Shown: one piece after another, positions 1-5,769 of the stretch
Layout: each line of letters starts with the position of its first letter
How positions within the stretch are numbered: position 1 is the first letter of the stretch
Notes under the pieces: generated by a model
What the model saw: only the letters and a program-made list of their open reading frames with translations
What the model was told of the DNA's origin: nothing
Database searches by the model: none
From: Streptococcus parasanguinis
GTDB taxonomy: Bacteria; Bacillota; Bacilli; Lactobacillales; Streptococcaceae
Length of the DNA stretch: 14,524 nucleotides
NCBI GenBank assembly: GCA_018377375.1
Contig: JAGZZN010000046.1
Location: 1-14,524, forward strand
Direction: 5' to 3'
Position numbers and translations under genes: made by a program

Positions 1-152
1 TTAGAATTCGATTTCGTCGTCCCACCTCCGCACAGTTGAGTAGGGCTGTAAAAGCTGATGAAATCAGCGTAGTAGAGCCCACTCAACCACTGCGTCTTGT
101 TCGACAATCCAAAAACAATTAAGAGGCTAGGACTTTTGTCCCAGCCTCTTTT
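1..152. repeat. Structured streptococcal intergenic repeat, left copy
   Basis: No gene fits here. Positions 54-152 are nearly identical, in inverted orientation, to 14426-14524 (four differences in 99 positions by eye). The element is itself structured: gctgat (54-59) and atcagc (63-68) form a perfect small hairpin. Around it, positions 35-47 pair with 76-87 apart from one bulged A at 42. The block ends in a gaggctaggac/gtcccagcctc hairpin (123-148). The left copy continues to the window edge, so its full length is unknown. It does not look like the pneumococcal BOX element; I do not assign a family name. Confidence 0.8.
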
Positions 153-158
153 TATTTT
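123..158 (+). terminator. Rho-independent terminator inside the repeat, probably bidirectional
   Basis: An 11-bp stem (123-133 with 138-148, one G-T wobble) closes a TTTT loop and is followed on the plus strand by a T-rich tract (149-158). On the minus strand the same hairpin lies just after the stop codon of the 157-396 gene and is followed by a weaker ttaattgttttt tract. It can therefore end transcription from both sides. Confidence 0.75.
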
Positions 159-396
159 AATTTATTCCTGAGAGTTGTGAGATAAATACGATACAGAAAA
201 CTATAGAAATGAAAATCCCTATAATGGAGAGAATTATTTCTAGACCATAGTCCAGTCCAGACTCTTTTTGATGTAAACTAGCCGAGACCAAACCCAAAAC
301 ACCAAAAATAATACTTAACAGTGGAAGTCCAAAGACAAATATGATAGATAGAATACTCAAAACAAGTGAGTCTTTTTCCTTTTCTTTCATGTTCAT
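157..396 (-). CDS. Small two-helix membrane protein, DUF4190-like
   Basis: This encodes a 79-residue protein with a charged N-terminus (MNMKEKEKD) and two hydrophobic segments, about residues 11-38 and 52-74, joined by a short polar loop. The pattern of helix, short charged loop, then a Gly/Ile/Ser-rich second helix resembles the small DUF4190 membrane domain, but this is an impression of composition, not a motif match. AAGGGG lies 4 nt before the first ATG and 10 nt before the second (codon 3), so either could start it. A TATAAT at 445-450 suggests its own promoter, and the gene runs into the repeat-borne terminator. The function is unknown. Confidence 0.6.
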   Translation of the reverse strand: MNMKEKEKDSLVLSILSIIFVFGLPLLSIIFGVLGLVSASLHQKESGLDYGLEIILSIIGIFISIVFCIVFISQLSGIN

Positions 397-444
397 AAAG
401 CCCCTTAAAATTCATACTATAAAAAGTCCGTTATTAATAGAACT

Positions 445-450
445 ATTATA
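445..450 (-). promoter_or_regulatory. Probable -10 element for the small membrane protein gene
   Basis: The minus strand reads TATAAT about 50 nt before the gene start. No good -35 lies 17 nt upstream: TTGGAT is present but only 15 nt away. The promoter is plausible but not strong. Confidence 0.4.
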
Positions 451-471
451 TGGCAACTTTTTTACATCCAA

Positions 472-852
472 TTAACTGGACTTTACCTTCCCATTCCAAG
501 AATCAAGACCATAAGACAAGACATAAATGTCTGTATAACCCTGTTTCTTAAGATATAGGGCCGCATTGGTTACACGCGAACTACGGCTATTCTCATAGAG
601 CAAAATTGGTTTATCTTTGCGCAAGGCTGCAAGACTCAACTTCAACTGAGTAGAAGGAATGTTGCGTGCTCCTAAAATATGCTTGGCATGAAACTCAGCT
701 GGCTCTCGCAAGTCAATCAACTGCCCTTGACGAATCAGCTCTTCAAAGGTTGCATTGTCCACAAATTTAGCAGCTTTACGGATGCGGAAATAATTAAACG
801 CCATCCATCCAAATGCTCCTAAAATAGCCAACCAAACAATGATATTTCCCAT
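472..852 (-). CDS. Membrane-anchored rhodanese-like protein without catalytic Cys
   Basis: The 126-residue product has one N-terminal membrane helix (about residues 4-20) followed by a single rhodanese domain (about 30-122). Rhodanese hallmarks are present: LIDLREPAEF near residue 45, HILGARNIP near 58, and the final YVLSYGLDSWNG. The active-site loop, normally beginning with Cys after a Tyr, reads YENSRSSR (residues 86-93), so Cys is replaced by Glu87. Sulfur transfer by the standard mechanism is therefore unlikely; a binding or scaffold role is inferred. I chose the ATG at 852, which overlaps the yqgQ stop as TGATG with GAGG 7 nt upstream. A GTG one codon earlier (855) is possible. The overlap suggests translational coupling to yqgQ. 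Confidence 0.85.
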   Translation of the reverse strand: MGNIIVWLAILGAFGWMAFNYFRIRKAAKFVDNATFEELIRQGQLIDLREPAEFHAKHILGARNIPSTQLKLSLAALRKDKPILLYENSRSSRVTNAALYLKKQGYTDIYVLSYGLDSWNGKVKSS

Positions 853-1070
853 CACTCTACCTCACTCTTTTTCAAAAATTCTAATTCTTGCTTGTGTTCT
901 CTTCTTAAAACGGTGTCGGCTTCTAAATAATCGAGCCGCTCCATCAGGCCTGCATCATAAAGACGTTGAAGCTCAATTTTCATCAATTCGATGTCATAGA
1001 GGCGCTTCCCTACGTAAATGATGATTCCAAAACGTTTTAAAAATTGTTGAACATCATACAGGTTTTTCAT
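852..1070 (-). CDS. yqgQ: YqgQ family (DUF910) small cytoplasmic protein
   Basis: The 72-residue product begins MKNLYDVQQFLKRFGIIIYVGKR, as I recall very like Bacillus subtilis YqgQ (Tyr-Asp-Val-Gln-Gln near the N-terminus, then an Ile-Tyr-Val-Gly segment), with ELMKIEL and LYDAGL helices after it. The biochemical role of the family is not established. In Bacillus the gene sits near glucokinase; here it precedes a rhodanese gene and overlaps it. An upstream in-frame ATG at 1076 exists, but the extended -10 TGATACAAT ends at 1078, so transcription should begin around 1070, at the second ATG. That ATG also gives the family-like N-terminus. Confidence 0.75.
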   Translation of the reverse strand: MKNLYDVQQFLKRFGIIIYVGKRLYDIELMKIELQRLYDAGLMERLDYLEADTVLRREHKQELEFLKKSEVE

Positions 1071-1077
1071 GTTCATT

Positions 1078-1085
1078 ATTGTATC
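1078..1085 (-). promoter_or_regulatory. Extended -10 promoter of yqgQ-rhodanese operon
   Basis: The minus strand reads TG-A-TACAAT, an extended -10. A weak TTGTAA lies 17 nt upstream (1101-1106). TACAAT ends at 1078, exactly 7 nt before the ATG at 1070, and no Shine-Dalgarno sequence intervenes. Confidence 0.55.
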
Positions 1086-1142
1086 AAATTTAGAAAGGCT
1101 TTACAAGATTTTCAAGCAAATGATGAAATTTTCCGATTGCTT

Positions 1143-1150
1143 TACGAATA
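1143..1150 (+). promoter_or_regulatory. cin-box (ComX/SigX promoter) for cclA
   Basis: TACGAATA is an exact match to the streptococcal late-competence cin-box (com-box) recognised by the alternative sigma factor ComX/SigX. It ends 7 nt before the cclA ATG, and T-rich sequence precedes it. A prepilin peptidase is a known late-competence gene, which supports the assignment. Confidence 0.85.
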
Positions 1151-1157
1151 AATAAGT

Positions 1158-1817
1158 ATGATCAACTTTTATTTTTTTACCATCGGTACTTGCATCGCCT
1201 CTTTTTTGGGACTAGTTGTCGACCGTTTCCCAAACCAATCTATTCTCGCTCCTCGTAGTCGTTGTGATCACTGCCAGCACGTCCTTGGCGTTTGGGATCT
1301 CATCCCCATTATCTCTCAACTACTGCATCGCTTTCGCTGCCGCTATTGTCATCAGACCTACCCATTTTGGTACTGCCTTTTTGAGGTTTGGAGTGGCCTG
1401 CTCTTTTTAGCCTACGCCAATGGTTTCCTCTCTCTGCCTCAACTTCTAACACTACTGGGAGCTGCCGTTTTAGCCATCTATGACCTTCGATTTATGGAAT
1501 ACCCTTTATTCATCTGGTGCTGTCTCCATGCCCTGGTCCTCTTTTTATCCGGTAGTAATCTCTTCATGCTGGTCTTTTTACTCCTTGCGATAGGAGCTCA
1601 CTTTTTCTTTATCGGAATGGGAGCAGGAGATTTTCTCTTACTAGCTACCTTTTCGCTAAGCTTTTCTTCTACCCAGATTCTCTTTCTCATTCAGATCGCA
1701 TCCATCTTAGGTATTCTCGTCTTTGCTCTCAAAAAAGAAAGAGACCGGATTCCCTTTGTTCCCTGTCTCTTTCTCAGTTATCACGCTTTACTGCTTTATA
1801 CGATATTTTGCAGATAA
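1158..1817 (+). CDS. cclA: Competence prepilin peptidase (A24 family)
   Basis: This polytopic membrane aspartic protease, 219 residues (usual length), cleaves and probably N-methylates the prepilin-like ComG proteins of the DNA-uptake pseudopilus. An N-terminal helix (MINFYFFTIGTCIASFLGLV) is followed by a cytoplasmic four-cysteine zinc domain (C36, C39, C61, C64). The two catalytic aspartates are D109 in AIYDLRFMEYP and D158 in the GAGD motif. The C-terminal RIPFVPCLF segment is also typical. It is the only plus-strand gene in the window, divergent from yqgQ and convergent with trpB, whose stop is 7 nt away. The cin-box points to expression only during competence. There is no Shine-Dalgarno sequence before the ATG, which is the family-like start. 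Confidence 0.93.
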   Translation: MINFYFFTIGTCIASFLGLVVDRFPNQSILAPRSRCDHCQHVLGVWDLIPIISQLLHRFRCRYCHQTYPFWYCLFEVWSGLLFLAYANGFLSLPQLLTLLGAAVLAIYDLRFMEYPLFIWCCLHALVLFLSGSNLFMLVFLLLAIGAHFFFIGMGAGDFLLLATFSLSFSSTQILFLIQIASILGILVFALKKERDRIPFVPCLFLSYHALLLYTIFCR

Positions 1818-1824
1818 GTTCTTC

Positions 1825-3012
1825 TTATTTTGTAGCTTTCGCTTCTAGATAATCGGCGATGGCAGCCACGTCCTTGTCCCCACGTCCGGAAACATTGATG
1901 ATGATGATCTTGTCTTTATCCAGTTTTGGAGCACGTTTAACCGCTTCTGCAATCGCGTGTGAGCTTTCAATGGCTGGGAGGATCCCTTCTGTCTTACTGA
2001 GAAGAAGAAGGGCTTCTACTGCTTCATCATCTGTCGCTGCTACATATTCGACACGACCAGAATCTTTAAAGAAAGCATGCTCTGGGCCAACCCCTGGGTA
2101 GTCCAAACCAGCAGAGATCGAGTAAACTGGCGCTACTTTTCCATCTTCGCCAAAGACAGCATAGGTCTTCATCCCATCAACCACACCGATAGTCCCTTTG
2201 GTCATGGTCGCTGCGTGTTGATCGGTGTCCAAGCCATGACCAGCTGCTTCTACCCCAATCAAGCCGACCTCCTCTTCTGCGACATACTCAGAAAAGGCAC
2301 CGATGGCATTAGAGCCACCACCGACACAGGCAATCACATAGTCTGGCAAACGACCTTCTTTTTCCAAGATTTGACGTTTAGATTCTTCACTGATCACCTT
2401 TTGGAATTCATGCACAATGGTTGGGTAAGGGTGAGGGCCAACAGCAGAACCCAAAACGTAAAAGGCATCCAGATCCGCCATCCATGCTCCAAACGCAGCA
2501 TCAACGGCGTCTTTCAAGGTCTTAGTCCCGGTTTCAACCGCATGAACGGTTGCCCCCATCATTTCCATACGGAAGACATTCAAGCGTTGGCGTTCGACGT
2601 CTTCTGCCCCCATGTAGACATCACAGGCCATACCGAACTTAGCTGCCGCAGCTGCTGTAGCTACACCGTGTTGACCAGCTCCTGTTTCAGCAATCACGCG
2701 CGTTTTGCCCATGCGTTTAGCCAAGAGGATTTGCCCCAAAACGTTATTCAATTTATGCGAACCTAGGTGATTCAAATCTTCGCGCTTCAAATAAATTTTT
2801 GCCCCACCTAAATGTTCTGTCAAACTTTCCGCAAAGTAGAGCGGTGTTTCCCGGCCAGAGTAATCTTTCAAATAATGTTTGTATTCTGCGATAAATTCTG
2901 GATCATTTTTATATTGTTCAAAGGTTTCCTCTAATTGATTGAGCAAGTTTTGAATGGGTTCTGGTACGAAAGATCCACCAAATTGTCCGAAATAGCCTTT
3001 TGTTTCTGTCAT
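1825..3012 (-). CDS. trpB: Tryptophan synthase beta chain
   Basis: TrpB condenses indole with L-serine to make tryptophan, using PLP. The 395-residue length is standard. K87 (NHLGSHK) is the Schiff-base lysine, E109 in AETGAGQHG the acid/base residue, GGGSNA (231-236) the phosphate loop, and S375 in NVSGRGDKD contacts the PLP ring nitrogen. GPHPYP and SISAGLDYPGVGPEHA are also conserved. The PLP-lysine motif is usually NHTGAHK; here it is NHLGSHK. AGAGGA lies about 8 nt before the ATG. No trpA or other trp gene is present, so this copy stands alone, controlled by a tryptophan T-box. It may salvage external indole or complement a trp operon elsewhere. Confidence 0.96.
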   Translation of the reverse strand: MTETKGYFGQFGGSFVPEPIQNLLNQLEETFEQYKNDPEFIAEYKHYLKDYSGRETPLYFAESLTEHLGGAKIYLKREDLNHLGSHKLNNVLGQILLAKRMGKTRVIAETGAGQHGVATAAAAAKFGMACDVYMGAEDVERQRLNVFRMEMMGATVHAVETGTKTLKDAVDAAFGAWMADLDAFYVLGSAVGPHPYPTIVHEFQKVISEESKRQILEKEGRLPDYVIACVGGGSNAIGAFSEYVAEEEVGLIGVEAAGHGLDTDQHAATMTKGTIGVVDGMKTYAVFGEDGKVAPVYSISAGLDYPGVGPEHAFFKDSGRVEYVAATDDEAVEALLLLSKTEGILPAIESSHAIAEAVKRAPKLDKDKIIIINVSGRGDKDVAAIADYLEAKATK

Positions 3013-3108
3013 GATTGTGTCCTCTTTTCTATATCTTCAATCCTGTTTATGATCTTTTTCTCTCGCGGGCCCTTTGAGCTGCAGTCTCACTGGGTTCCTT
3101 TGAGATAC

Positions 3109-3140
3109 AAAAAACCTCACACAGAAAAATCTGTGTGAGG
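3109..3140 (-). terminator. T-box-controlled intrinsic terminator
   Basis: There is a perfect 10-bp stem, cctcacacag (3115-3124) with ctgtgtgagg (3131-3140), and a six-base loop. It is followed on the minus strand by six T (3114-3109). Its upstream arm overlaps the antiterminator partner of the T-box. Confidence 0.9.
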
Positions 3141-3366
3141 ACGATTCGATACCGCGGTGCCACCTCAATTGTAGGAAGATATTCTTTCTCCTACATCTCT
3201 GACCTGTCTAACAACAGGGTGCACGATAAGGTGTGCTCACCGAATTTTTATTGTTTCAAATTCATCATCATAAACGCATCAGCCCATTTCAAGATTCACC
3301 ACTGCTTGTTCGCAATCACCACAAGCTCCCTGGAAGTGAGAAAAATCTCTACTTTTCTGATGTCTT
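3109..3366 (-). promoter_or_regulatory. Tryptophan-specific T-box riboswitch of trpB
   Basis: This gene-free leader holds a T-box. Stem I has the distal-loop signature AGGGAG-CTTGTGG...GCGAACAAG (about 3305-3332). The specifier codon is TGG (Trp) at 3284-3286, in the context GAAATGGGC. The conserved T-box TGGCACCGCGGT lies at 3151-3162. Its TGGC would pair with GCCA, matching a tRNA-Trp acceptor with discriminator G. TGAGG just before it can pair with CCTCA at the start of the terminator stem, forming the antiterminator. Uncharged tRNA-Trp should therefore allow read-through into trpB. Confidence 0.9.
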
Positions 3367-3372
3367 GAAGTT

Positions 3373-3401
3373 ATTATAGCTCCCGCTTCTGACTTTGTCA
3401 A
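3373..3401 (-). promoter_or_regulatory. Consensus sigma-A promoter of the trpB leader
   Basis: The minus strand has TTGACA (3401-3396), a 17-nt spacer and TATAAT (3378-3373), a perfect housekeeping promoter. Transcription should start near 3366, just before stem I of the T-box, giving a leader of about 350 nt. The rest of 3013-3436 holds nothing else I can support. Confidence 0.9.
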
Positions 3402-3436
3402 CAAAAATTTTAAAAAGTGGTTAAAATGTTCGGATT

Positions 3437-3940
3437 TTACATTTCCCCATTTTTTGCTAGCAATCGTGCTCTGCAATACTGAAAGCCTAGATAAGCCAGA
3501 TAAGCGCCTAAGGTATTGGTCCACAAATCATCTAGCTCAAAGACACGATTGGCATCAAACAAGAGATCTAACAGAACTTGGCTGCATTCAATCCACAAGC
3601 TCATGGCAAAGCCGAAGCACAAGACCCGTTTGCGGCTCCTCAACCAGGGCCATAGCCAGAGGAGTTGAAAGACCAGCGGGCTTAACAAAAAGATATTGGC
3701 TATGTTTTGGAGAATGACCTTAATGAGTTGGAGGACACTGGTGATCTGACCAAGGTTCATCACCGAATTAAGAGGAACCAGCAGGACGACGATACGACCG
3801 AAATGTTGAATACCCGGTGTTTCCATACCTGGCTCTGGCTGTTGGGGCAAAAAACACATCAAACACAAGAGGATAAAATAGAAGAAGCTGCCACTCCGTA
3901 ACAGCCTTCTTCCTCTTTTTGTTAGTTCTGTATGATCCAT
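3437..3940 (-). CDS. VanZ-family membrane protein
   Basis: The roughly 167-residue integral membrane protein carries the VanZ pattern: a first helix after a basic N-terminus (about 17-32), a NIANIFLLSPL segment, ECSQVLLDLLF, then ELDDLWTNTLGAYLAY. The Glu/Gln and Asp-Asp-x-x-x-Asn residues there are the conserved core. VanZ itself gives teicoplanin resistance by an unclear mechanism; most streptococcal relatives have no known role. I chose the ATG at 3940, 10 nt after the rlmN stop and preceded by AAGGG at short spacing. Upstream in-frame starts (TTG at 3973, ATG at 3964) would overlap rlmN and lack a usable ribosome binding site. It is the last gene of yutD-rlmN-vanZ. Confidence 0.85.
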   Translation of the reverse strand: MDHTELTKRGRRLLRSGSFFYFILLCLMCFLPQQPEPGMETPGIQHFGRIVVLLVPLNSVMNLGQITSVLQLIKVILQNIANIFLLSPLVFQLLWLWPWLRSRKRVLCFGFAMSLWIECSQVLLDLLFDANRVFELDDLWTNTLGAYLAYLGFQYCRARLLAKNGEM

Positions 3941-3950
3941 CAGCCCTTGT

Positions 3951-5039
3951 TTAAGGTTGCGCATGTTCAACAATCGCTTTCTCCCGGTCCCGTTTCATGG
4001 TATTTGAACGCAATTGGCCACAGGCAGCATCAATATCTGTACCGTGCTCTTGACGCACTACACAGTTAACACCTTGTTTTTTCAAGGTATCATAGAAGGC
4101 CATGACCCGTTCTTTTGGACTTCGGCTATATTGGTCATGCTCACTGACAGGATTATAAGGAATCAAGTTAACATAAGACAATTTTTTGATATTCTTGAGC
4201 AATTCTGCCAATTCTAAGGCTTGCTCGACCCCATCATTGACTTCATTGAGCATGATATACTCAAAGGTCACCCGACGGTTCGTAGTCTCAATATAGTATT
4301 CAATCGCTGCAAACAATTTTTCAATTGGGAAAGCTCGGTTGATCTTCATGATGCTAGAGCGCAAGTCATTGTTTGGTGCATGAAGAGACACTGCCAAATT
4401 GACCTGCACACCTTCATTTGCAAAGTCACGAATTTTATGAGCCAAACCAGAAGTAGACACGGTAATATGACGAGCACCAATCGCTAATCCCTTGTCATCG
4501 TTGACCGTCCGGATAAATTTCAAGACATTGTTATAGTTGTCAAATGGTTCTCCAATCCCCATGACAACGATATGGCTGACCCGTTCATCTTGGCCACGTT
4601 CGTCAAAGTATTTTTGAACCAACATGATTTGAGACACGATTTCACCATTGTTCAAATCTCGTTGTTTTTTGATCAAACCTGAAGCACAGAAGGTACAACC
4701 GATATTGCATCCTACTTGAGTCGTTACACAGACAGATAATCCATAGTGCTGACGCATCAAGACGGTTTCAATCAACATGCCGTCTGGCAATTCAAAAAGA
4801 TACTTGACCGTTCCATCTGCTGACTCTTGCACGATCCGTTGCTTGAGTGGGTTGACGACAAACTGATCATTTAACTTTGCAATCAAGTCCTTAGAAAGGT
4901 TGGTCATTTCTTCGAAGGACTGGACGCGTTTGCGATAGAGCCATTCCCAGATTTGTGCTGCACGGAATTTCTTTTCGCCGTTTTCTTCCGCCCAATCAAT
5001 CATATCTTGGCGTGTTAAACTATAAATGGATGGTTTCAT
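3951..5039 (-). CDS. rlmN: Dual-specificity RNA methyltransferase RlmN
   Basis: This radical-SAM enzyme makes 2-methyladenosine at 23S rRNA A2503 and, in family members, tRNA A37. The 362-residue length is standard. The [4Fe-4S] cluster cysteines are C111, C115 and C118 in GCNIGCTFCASG. The two mechanistic cysteines are in place: C104 (seven residues before the cluster) and C340 in DIDAACGQL. GIGEPFDNY and VSTSGL are typical SAM-site segments. It starts 6 nt after the yutD stop with GAGGAG inside the end of yutD, so the two are probably co-transcribed. The residues needed for activity appear intact. Confidence 0.97.
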   Translation of the reverse strand: MKPSIYSLTRQDMIDWAEENGEKKFRAAQIWEWLYRKRVQSFEEMTNLSKDLIAKLNDQFVVNPLKQRIVQESADGTVKYLFELPDGMLIETVLMRQHYGLSVCVTTQVGCNIGCTFCASGLIKKQRDLNNGEIVSQIMLVQKYFDERGQDERVSHIVVMGIGEPFDNYNNVLKFIRTVNDDKGLAIGARHITVSTSGLAHKIRDFANEGVQVNLAVSLHAPNNDLRSSIMKINRAFPIEKLFAAIEYYIETTNRRVTFEYIMLNEVNDGVEQALELAELLKNIKKLSYVNLIPYNPVSEHDQYSRSPKERVMAFYDTLKKQGVNCVVRQEHGTDIDAACGQLRSNTMKRDREKAIVEHAQP

Positions 5040-5045
5040 TCTTTC

Positions 5046-5621
5046 TTACTCCTCTTTTTGTCGAATCACAAAATGACGTTTGTTGTCTGTCTTCGTTGTC
5101 TTTTTAGTCTCAGCAGACGGTCTTGTTTTTTTCGAGTTTTTGGCTGGTTGTCCCTTGTCGCGTTCTCGTTTTTGGAAACGATCTTTTTGTTTGCGATTGC
5201 GCGAACGCTTTTTAGGTTCTCTTTCTTCTGATTGAGCTTTTTTGACCGGTGATTTCTTATCAAAGGAAGCACGATGAGGTTCCTTATTTTCAAGGACAAA
5301 ATAAGCACAACCATAGCTACAATATTCTAACAAATAATCGTCTAAGCGACTTAGTTTATCCATCGTTGCAACATCGCGCTCTTCCTTATAGAAGCCACGC
5401 AAGCGCAACTGCTCATTGCTCCAATCACCAACAATGTAATCAAACTTAGTTAAAATCTCAGAAAATCGCTGACCAAAAACGGTCGCATCAAATGCTTCCT
5501 TCTCATTTTTTAACAACTCAAAGGAGAGGTTTTCTGAAAGGATCTGGTCTCCTACCTGACGAAACACAGGTCCAGGAAATTTATTGTAATTATATAATTC
5601 AGGGTCAATCTCTTTTCGCAT
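5046..5621 (-). CDS. yutD: YutD family protein (DUF1027) with basic tail
   Basis: The 191-residue protein carries the YutD core in its first 112 residues: FDYIVGDW (60-67), QLRLRGFY (71-78) and LLEYCSYGCAYFVLEN (97-112) with its Cys-x3-Cys pair. From about residue 113 to the end it is a low-complexity tail dominated by Lys, Arg, Ser and Thr, probably disordered and able to bind nucleic acid (inference). The family's function is not established. AAGGAA stands 5-6 nt before the ATG. It leads the yutD-rlmN-vanZ operon, which makes an RNA- or ribosome-related role attractive but unproven. Confidence 0.9.
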   Translation of the reverse strand: MRKEIDPELYNYNKFPGPVFRQVGDQILSENLSFELLKNEKEAFDATVFGQRFSEILTKFDYIVGDWSNEQLRLRGFYKEERDVATMDKLSRLDDYLLEYCSYGCAYFVLENKEPHRASFDKKSPVKKAQSEEREPKKRSRNRKQKDRFQKRERDKGQPAKNSKKTRPSAETKKTTKTDNKRHFVIRQKEE

Positions 5622-5659
5622 AGTGTTCCTTCATCAAAATCTATTTACTGTAACACTTT

Positions 5660-5668
5660 ATTTTATCA
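5660..5668 (-). promoter_or_regulatory. Extended -10 promoter of the yutD operon
   Basis: The minus strand reads TG-A-TAAAAT about 40 nt before the yutD start. No clear -35 is visible, which fits an extended -10 promoter. Confidence 0.45.
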
Positions 5669-5738
5669 TAAATTTGATGACTTGCGACAGATTTGACTAG
5701 AAAAGAGTTGAAATTCAACATTGAATGTTTCTAAAAGG

Positions 5739-5769
5739 AAAAAGAGACAAAGAAGGCAATCTTTGTCTC
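5739..5769 (-). terminator. Terminator of the two-component/redox block
   Basis: Gagacaaag (5744-5752) pairs perfectly with ctttgtctc (5761-5769) across an 8-nt loop, followed on the minus strand by five T (5743-5739). The first base of the stem belongs to the histidine kinase stop codon, so the hairpin starts as translation ends. Confidence 0.85.

Noticed and set aside
1809..1827. Small hairpin (ataag/cttat) between the cclA and trpB stops as a bidirectional terminator
   Set aside because: The stem is only 5 bp and the T tract is poor; not convincing.
2077..2766. Plus-strand open frame of 229 codons inside trpB
   Set aside because: It is antisense to an unmistakable trpB, with no ribosome binding site and no recognisable domain.
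3135..3368. Short plus-strand frame across the trpB leader
   Set aside because: The region is fully explained by a T-box on the other strand.
3402..3440. AT-rich short palindromes after vanZ as a terminator
   Set aside because: The stems are 5-6 A-T pairs without a clear T tract; not supported.
3941..3973. TTG or ATG starts of vanZ inside rlmN
   Set aside because: There is no usable ribosome binding site. The ATG at 3940 just after the rlmN stop fits better.
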